Part shown: piece after piece, positions 59,001 through 64,000 of the stretch
Position numbering within the stretch: the stretch's first letter is position 1
How the letters are laid out: each line of letters begins with the position of its first letter
NCBI RefSeq assembly: GCF_036711975.1
Contig: NC_091968.1
Span: 22,630,001-22,694,000 of the forward strand
Length of the DNA: 64,000 bases
DNA from: Onthophagus taurus
Taxonomy: Eukaryota > Arthropoda > Insecta > Coleoptera > Scarabaeidae
Direction: 5' to 3'
Notes under the pieces: model-generated
What the model was told of the DNA's origin: nothing
Databases searched by the model: none
What the model saw: only the letters and a program-made list of their open reading frames with translations
Position numbers and translations under genes: made by a program

Positions 59001-59379
59001 CTTTATCTTTTAAAACAAATAGTATTTTAGGTATTTCGGTATTCTGCATTGTTTCTAAGATAAGTTACACCTTTACCTACTAGACAACATGAAAATCTCT
59101 AAAAGCGATAAAATTTCACTTAGTCAAGTGATGTATAACGCGGTCCAATTACACATAATAATAATAATAGGATCAATATCACATTTTTAAATAATAGGTG
59201 AATTTGGAATATTTATTGTATCGGATGGTACATCAAAACCATATCGATGCCACATAAGAGCTCCAGGTTTTGTTCACTTGGCTGGAATGAATAAACTGAT
59301 GGGAACGGGAGCTTATTTGGCTGATATTGTAGCGGTTATAGGCACAATAGACGTTGTATTTGGAGATGTTGACCGTTAA
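55756..59379 (+). CDS. NDUFS2: NADH dehydrogenase (ubiquinone) iron-sulfur protein 2, complex I 49-kDa subunit (455 aa)
   Basis: Core subunit of mitochondrial complex I that helps form the quinone-binding site; NuoD family. Exons 55756-56040, 56091-56480, 56648-56811, 56873-57122, 57176-57272 and 59198-59379 join in phase (1368 nt). Residues 1-50 are a presequence-like N-terminus. The core is unmistakable: [101 protein letters not shown] and the C-terminal [19 protein letters not shown]. The His (HPAAHG) and Tyr (MCNELTY) regions near the quinone site are present. Length fits the mature family. AATAAA at 59423-59428. Introns 1-4 are about 50-170 bp; intron 5 is 1.9 kb of transposon. A tRNA gene sits in intron 2. 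Confidence 0.96.
56091..56480 (+). CDS. NDUFS2: NDUFS2 exon 2
   Basis: 130 codons, phase 0 at both ends: [18 protein letters not shown] to RPGGVTL, then a GTAAAT donor. Confidence 0.95.
56520..56591 (-). tRNA. tRNA-Glu (anticodon UUC), antisense in NDUFS2 intron 2
   Basis: A 72-nt minus-strand sequence with a full cloverleaf. The acceptor stem is TCCGATA with TATCGGA and discriminator A. The A box reads TGGTCTAGTGG and the B box GGTTCGATTCC. The anticodon loop CTTTCAC, closed by CTGG/CCAG, has anticodon TTC. Directly downstream on the minus strand is a run of about 17 T (A-run at 56500-56517 on the plus strand), an ample pol III terminator. All identity elements look intact, so it is probably functional. 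Confidence 0.96.
56648..56811 (+). CDS. NDUFS2: NDUFS2 exon 3
   Basis: [20 protein letters not shown] to EEAINWGFS (the Ser codon is split TC/A), donor GTAACA. The junction with exon 2 reads GGVTL-DIPIG, close to the family's GGVHQDLP but one residue shorter. Confidence 0.93.
56873..57122 (+). CDS. NDUFS2: NDUFS2 exon 4
   Basis: Begins by completing Ser, then [20 protein letters not shown], and ends PPKRHEMK at a GTAAAA donor. Confidence 0.95.
57176..57272 (+). CDS. NDUFS2: NDUFS2 exon 5
   Basis: [20 protein letters not shown] to EHPK plus one base of Gly. The donor is AAAG/GTACAATT. The frame stays open into the intron ([10 protein letters not shown]...), but that reading has left the family, and the true continuation [11 protein letters not shown] is found at 59198. 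Confidence 0.94.
57276..59152. mobile_element. TIR element carrying the ~125-bp array, copy 3 (NDUFS2 intron 5)
   Basis: Left end CAATTGGACCGCGTTATGCA then TCAC; right end GTGATGTATAACGCGGTCCA then ATT at 59152. The terminal ~150-240 bp match the other two copies (CAGAACACTG..GTTTCTGTAAGT near the left; TTCGGTATTCTGCATT and AGATAAGTTACACCTTTACC near the right). 57530-58900 is the ~125-bp array in forward then inverted orientation. It makes up all but about 50 bp of the intron. Confidence 0.8.
59198..59379 (+). CDS. NDUFS2: NDUFS2 exon 6 and stop
   Basis: Completes Gly, then [40 protein letters not shown] and [19 protein letters not shown]-stop, the invariant end of the family. Confidence 0.95.
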
Positions 59380-59394
59380 TCATCATTATATATA

Positions 59395-60140
59395 TATCCT
59401 TTTATATATTTTTTTATTAATTAATAAAAAACATCAAATTAACTTTTTGCTTGATTATAAAAACTCCACAACTACAAAACCAAGGACTGCTACATCCTTT
59501 GTTCTTTTGTAATCGTAACCTTAACATTTACCACAAGTAGATTTCGCATTTTGATTATGGTTTCTTTTATCTTTTGCCATTTCACGTGTATGGTCCAGTC
59601 TTGTCTATTTCCTTCATTATTCCAATGTTATTAAGTTATATGTTAACTTGGTACTCTTCCCGTTTTTCGCTCGTTTACAACTCCACGATCTCAAGACGTC
59701 TGTGTTTTTGGTTTTGTGAATGTCTTTAACTCTGCTCCTCTAATGACTTTAATGTCACGTACTGCATATCTCATTGATCTTGTGTATGTTATATAATTCA
59801 TTATTCATTTTTGTGCTCTTCCTTCAGGTGCAAAGATTATTTTGTGTATTATCTTATGGTTGTAGAAGAATTTAATATTAGAATTAAACGTATCATGTTT
59901 GGACTCATTTTAAAGGATTTTTCACGACCATTACAAATATGTCAAAATGGACGTTGACATTCTTAACCGGAAGTTGCATATATCTCGAGTAATATTAGAA
60001 TTAAACCTATCATGTTTGGACTCATTTTAAATGTTTTTTAAGATAAATATGCCGTGTGTGTATTGATTTTAAAGGTTTTTTAATAAAGAATATCATGAAG
60101 TTGTCCATTATATGATAGCTAACTTCAGATTTAAAATGTT
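59395..60140 (-). mobile_element. Retroelement remnant (RTE-like endonuclease?) and ~125-bp repeat pieces
   Basis: On the minus strand, 59480-59870 gives broken pieces (NHKIIHKIIFAPEGRAQK, then a VIRGAEL stretch) resembling the C-terminal part of the apurinic endonuclease domain of RTE-type elements (usual form: IHKxTWxSPDGR..NQIDH..). Stops are frequent. 59880-60140 contains degraded copies of the ~125-bp family (CATGTTTGGACTCATTTTAA). Class is uncertain. Confidence 0.35.
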
Positions 60141-61683
60141 ACGTAACTGGTTCGTTAGAACTTTTTCAAGTTCCACTATTCGTAGAGGTCTGAAATTTTG
60201 GTAGCATGGGTTGTTCATTCGGAACTTTCGATCTAAAATATTTTCAAGATGGCCGCCACTTCCGGTCTACCGGAAGTAGACCACAACTTCGTTATTTTAA
60301 ATGGAATGCTATAGTTTTTATACACCGTTTAATTGTAAGTAGAAAATAGGTAGACTTTGATAAAAGTTATTGGTACCTAGCGTTTTTCGTTTTCTCATTA
60401 TTCAATGGCGAGAAAGTCAAAAATTTTAAATGGGGCGTTCCATTTAAAATTTTTTTAGCCTGTCAGAAAGGGAATTTATTTCTCTACAAATTATCTATAA
60501 ACATTCCTTTAAGATGCCCGGCTAAACTTAAAACTTTCTAGGTCTAGTGTTAGTTCTAATTTTAATTGTTATTTAACCCTAAATTCTTGTACATACATTT
60601 TAATTGATCTAAAAATATTTTTTTTTGATTTAATCCACTTACCTTGCTTATAATTTCATCTATTCACCCATTTTGAATTAAATACAACCTTCAAATCCAA
60701 TTAATTGTGTTTTTCATTAAGAAAACTTAAATTCAACGTCAATTTTGACAAGCAACTGCAATATCTGGATCTTAATCACCATGGTAACCATGGTAACCGA
60801 GTCAAGTTGGATAACCTTAAAATAATAAAATTTTATTTCGATTTTTTTATCAATTCAAACCTAATTTTTGTTAATTTTAAAACAATTTAAATTTTTTACG
60901 ATTATCTCGCTTTTTTTTTAATATCTTTATATTTTTGTGTATTGCTTCTTAAGTGAAATAACTGTATAAATAAAAACATAGAAAATAGCTTCGTACTAAA
61001 AATTGAACGCATGTGGCGCCATCTGTTGGGATATTTTGGAATTATTCAGCTAAGAACCGAACCACTAGAATACAGGTTAGATTGGGTTTATATATAAAAG
61101 CTCCAACCACAGAATAACTGTTTGGAAAGTGTTTGGAGCCACTATAGTGGCTCCAATTAACGTTCCGACTGGTTGGGAATTCCTTAGATCCAATTACCTA
61201 TGGCAATTACACCTGTCAAATAATAAAGCATCTGACGAGCTTCCAACCAGTTATAACGTTAGCTGAAACAAAGCTATAATGTCAATTATAATCTAATTAT
61301 TTAATCATACCATTATTACTTTATTATACTCTTACCGAAAAATCACTTTAAAATGACGTTTACATCTGTCATTCTGAACAAACGTCAACTTTTAAAAGTT
61401 GAAGTTAGCGGCAAATTTAAAAATATAACACGAATTGGAATCTATACTTTTTAAATTAAAAGAATGATACTGATAATAATTGTTATTGCTGTCTCTCATC
61501 ATTCCCACTATTCATAATAAAATTGTTAGTTTAATTAAATTATTTCAGTATAGACGCTAATGCCATCTTACGGTGGGAGGTCGACATACAATCAGACCCA
61601 AGTTCTCCTATTAAAGATCGCTGGGACTGTTCCTTGCACTATACCTAGAGCTAGCTTACATGATTTTCACCTGGTATTCAATA
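60141..61683. other. Intergenic between NDUFS2 and the dynein-2 chain gene; short repeats, no gene seen
   Basis: 60165-60480 resembles a dispersed insect repeat (ATGGCCGCCACTTCCGGTCT, with an inverse CCGGAAG pair). 60784-60797 is a GTAACCATGGTAAC palindrome. 61100-61265 is a small hairpin element: a 22-bp perfect palindrome at 61134-61155 (half-site TGGAGCCACTA) and an inverted pair AACGTTCCGACTGGTTGG / CCAACCAGTTATAACGTT. The ORF at 60705-60890 is not recognisable. Confidence 0.6.
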
Positions 61684-61799
61684 AAAAATAATAATAATAA
61701 TCGGATCAACATCATATTTTTAAAGAATAGGTGAATTTGGAATATTTATTTTCTCCGGGTTTCGTTTTTATTAATTAATAAAAAAACAATAACCTCAAA
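61684..61799 (+). pseudogene. Relic of NDUFS2 exon 6 start and its flanks (tandem duplication scar)
   Basis: ATAATAATCGGATCAACATC, then AGGTGAATTTGGAATATTTA, matches the end of intron 5 and the start of exon 6 at 59161-59220. The match then jumps to the 3' flank (TATTAATTAATAAAAAA, about 59415 in the first copy) with nearly all coding sequence deleted. Conversely 59430-59470 resembles the last codons of the dynein-2 chain gene at 61803-61835. The segment was duplicated and each copy then lost one gene end. Confidence 0.75.
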
Positions 61800-63346
61800 T
61801 TAATTTTCTTCTTGATTAAAACAACTCCATGGAACACTCCATAACTCCAAAACGCCGTTATTTTTTCCCACAGCAACCGTAGAAACTCTAGATCGGTTTA
61901 ATTCCATTCGTGTCATTGTAATTTCAAAATTGGAATTTTCAATCGAATGAAGCGAATTTGTTGAGCGCAACCCGAAAATTTCTATTGATCCTTTTGAGCC
62001 GCAACCGGCGATGATTTTTTCATGGAATGGGATAAATGTTAAATCGAGGAAAGTGTTGATAAAAATCGTTTGGGCTGGTTCATCCTAAAAAATATTATAA
62101 TAATATATAATTTATATTGTTTAATTGATTTTATACTTCGTTTAAAATGTAAATTCTTAATTGCCCGCTATTTGTGTAACTAAAAAACATCTCTTTTCGA
62201 TTTGGGGAAAATTGCACTTTAACAATTTCACTTTCGTGGGGCTCGAAATATTTATAAACCGGATCTGATATTGGTACTTCTTTAGTACTTCCTAAAAATT
62301 AAAAAAATGATTTAAAATAAATTTTTTATTAAATTGATGTAGAAAAAACCTTTTAAAGGCACAGTTCCCAATAAAGAACATTGCACTAATAATCCTCCTT
62401 CAACCCCAACGATGAACATATCTCTAATGTAGGGGGAAAAATCGAATGTAATAACCCCTCTTTCAATTTTTTTTGCTATCTCTTCCGGTACTTGTAATAA
62501 TCTTGGTGATTTTGGTAAAATCGGCGATTTTATTTTGTACCTAAAATAATTAAAAAAATCTTCTCTTTGAATAGGCCCCGTTTTGTAATCCCAAATTTAG
62601 GACCCAAAGCATCCCTTTGCTTTGACCAACACCGCAAACATACCAAATTTACAGGATCAAATCCCACCCTAAAAATGGCGTCATCTACGGATAACCGGGT
62701 AAGAAAACCCGATGGTACTTTCTACCAGAGATCCGGGGACCTTCCTCAGGATAAATTTGAGCCATAAAGACCCTGTATGTAATCCCGAATGCCAGGTTCA
62801 AGAGAAGACTTAGGCAACTTTTTATACATCGACCTTTTAAGCTCGCATCTCCAAGATAATGGCAGAAAGAATCGACTTTTTAAGCGATTTATTCTCGTAT
62901 TTAGAATTATTTTAAAATTTCTTTTTGATTTTACCCCATTTAAAAAGCTTGTTTGATTTAATTCTTAAAAGTAATTCTTACTTGTGTTTAATTTCTAATT
63001 CGGAGTTAAAATTCCACAAACATAAACAACCGTCTAAACTCGAAGAAGCCAAAATCACGATTTTTGGGTCATCTAAATCGGAAATCCAAGAAAGTTGGGT
63101 TATATTTTCTTCGTGAGCTTGGATTTTCACTATAACATTATCGTCGTCATCGTTTTGGATGTTCCAAATGATTATTGCACCTAATTAAAATTAAAATTTA
63201 TTTTAAATTTAAAAATTAATTATTATATTATACCAGTATAAGTTCCGGCTGCTATAATAAACGGTAAATTAGGATGGAAATTAATTACGGAAACACAAGT
63301 CTCAGCTACTAATTTTTTTGTGGGTGTTTCCGAGAATTGCTCGAAA
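61800..63346 (-). CDS. DYNC2I2: Dynein-2 intermediate chain 2 (WDR34-like), 3' five exons only
   Basis: WD40 protein of the cytoplasmic dynein-2 motor that drives retrograde transport in cilia. Minus-strand exons 63234-63346, 62982-63180, 62350-62540, 62137-62291 and 61800-62084 join in phase, giving about 313 aa to the stop. Features shared with human WDR34: INFHPNLPFIIAAGTYTGAI with IIWN (blade), SSSLDGCLCLWNF, DMFIVGVEGGLLVQCSL, a PHESEIVKVQFSPNRKEMFF segment with SYTNSGQLRIY, and IIAGCGSKGSIEIF. One donor reads G/GTTTTTT (62349), weaker than the rest. An AATAAA lies at 61767-61772 (minus). The N-terminal part must lie beyond 63346; no further exon was recognised before the window ends. 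WDR60 is the main alternative, less likely from the GVEGG-CSL motif. Confidence 0.8.
62541..62981. other. Intron with unassigned GC-richer segment
   Basis: 62567-62890 is less AT-rich than other introns here (CCCAAATTTAGGACCCAAAG, CCAGAGATCCGGGGACC) and has a 66-codon open frame that I do not recognise. It is probably a fragment of a mobile element; no termini were seen. Confidence 0.35.
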
Positions 63347-63745
63347 CTAAAAAATTCAAAATTTATTAATAAAATAATTTAATTAAAAAAAAATCTGGAT
63401 AATTCAAGAATCATGTCGCTTAAAAATCGACAATTTTAATAAGATATAGATAATATAAATAGAAAATGATATATGGATAGTATAGATATAGGTGAGTAAG
63501 TTAAAAATTTTGCAAGCATAAAAGCAAGACGAGTAAATATTTTATAATGATATGTGTTAAGTTATTTTAACATAAATTTTATAATTTACTTAATAAAGAA
63601 TATTTCTTATATATTTTCCTTGTTTAACTTTTTTGAGTACTAACCATATATTTCCGCAGCACATTTGGTTTAACGACTAAAATGTCGTTGTTAACCATCT
63701 ATAAACTGCAGATAACCTAAAATGGGGTAGATCTTTAACTTATTG

Positions 63746-64000
63746 GTTCCTGAATGCTAGATACTGCTAGTAAAAGACTAAAAACTGCTTGGAAAGAGGA
63801 AATACTATTTCAAAAAGTTACCTACTGATTCTAAAATGCTAGATACTGCAGAAAAAACCACAACTTACTTGGAAAAGACTAAATACTGTTTTCAAAATAA
63901 TACCTATTGCTTCCAGAACGCTAAACACTGCTGTTAAAAATTTTGACCTACTTGGACAAGAATACTGCTTCCAAGATCACTTATTGCTTTCAAAGACTTT
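63746..64000. repeat. Degenerate ~80-85-bp minisatellite
   Basis: About three imperfect copies starting TGAATGCTAGATACTGCTAG (63752), AAATGCTAGATACTGCAG (63834) and GAACGCTAAACACTGCTG (63917), each followed by an ACTTGGAA/CTTGGACAAGA block and a TACCTA/CTTATTG block. It runs off the right edge. 63350-63745 before it is AT-rich with no recognisable exon. Confidence 0.65.

Noticed and set aside
62567-62767. 66-codon frame in a dynein-2 chain intron
   Set aside because: No recognised domain, opposite strand to the gene, no flanking splice partner; left as unassigned sequence.

Overview
This is an AT-rich, intron-containing, repeat-dominated piece of an animal genome. Short introns (GTAAGT/GTAAAT donors, TTTTAG acceptors), TTAA- and TA-targeting DNA transposons and decayed non-LTR retrotransposons suggest an insect. 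A beetle is my guess, but no marker here proves the order. Host coding sequence is under 15% of the window; the rest is satellites, nested DNA transposons, MITEs and broken retroelements.

Layout: 1-1620 is a ~243-bp tandem satellite; 1640-6190 holds two decayed non-LTR retrotransposons. The nucleoporin Nup54 gene (minus strand, five exons, 669 aa) spans 6996-23801. Its 4.6-kb and 10.1-kb introns are filled by TIR elements, a ~125-bp repeat array and a 292-bp satellite organised as 584-bp dimers. Upstream lies a decayed copy (23880-24335) of the 3' end of the next host gene, then a retroelement fragment. At 25234-35213 a long-TIR DDE_1-type transposon has been invaded by a TTAA-flanked element (itself invaded by a Tc1/mariner element), a second Tc1/mariner element and a piggyBac with an intact 593-aa transposase ORF. 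A two-exon gene on the minus strand (36712-44478, 833 aa) encodes an unrecognised protein made of many copies of a short motif; its intron carries the 292-bp satellite in the opposite orientation. A 362-bp dimeric satellite (35230-36060, 44830-50405) is interrupted by two Jockey-like retrotransposon fragments.

50876-52203 (minus) is an HMG20A/B-like HMG-box gene of 406 aa with an added zinc finger. It is divergent from NDUFS2 (55756-59379, plus, six exons, 455 aa), the 49-kDa subunit of mitochondrial complex I. The spacer between them is a ~360-bp unit repeated about five times and split by a repeat insertion. A tRNA-Glu(UUC) gene lies antisense in NDUFS2 intron 2, and intron 5 consists almost wholly of one TIR element. 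The window ends with the 3' five exons of a dynein-2 intermediate chain gene (DYNC2I2/WDR34-like, minus strand), with a relic of a tandem duplication between it and NDUFS2.

The host genes are unrelated housekeeping, chromatin and ciliary functions and form no operon-like system. The most unusual items are the 833-aa repeat protein with its relic duplicate, the repeated divergent promoter, the TIR elements that carry tandem arrays, and a piggyBac insertion that duplicated TTATAA. All exon joins were worked out by eye from splice sites and reading phase.
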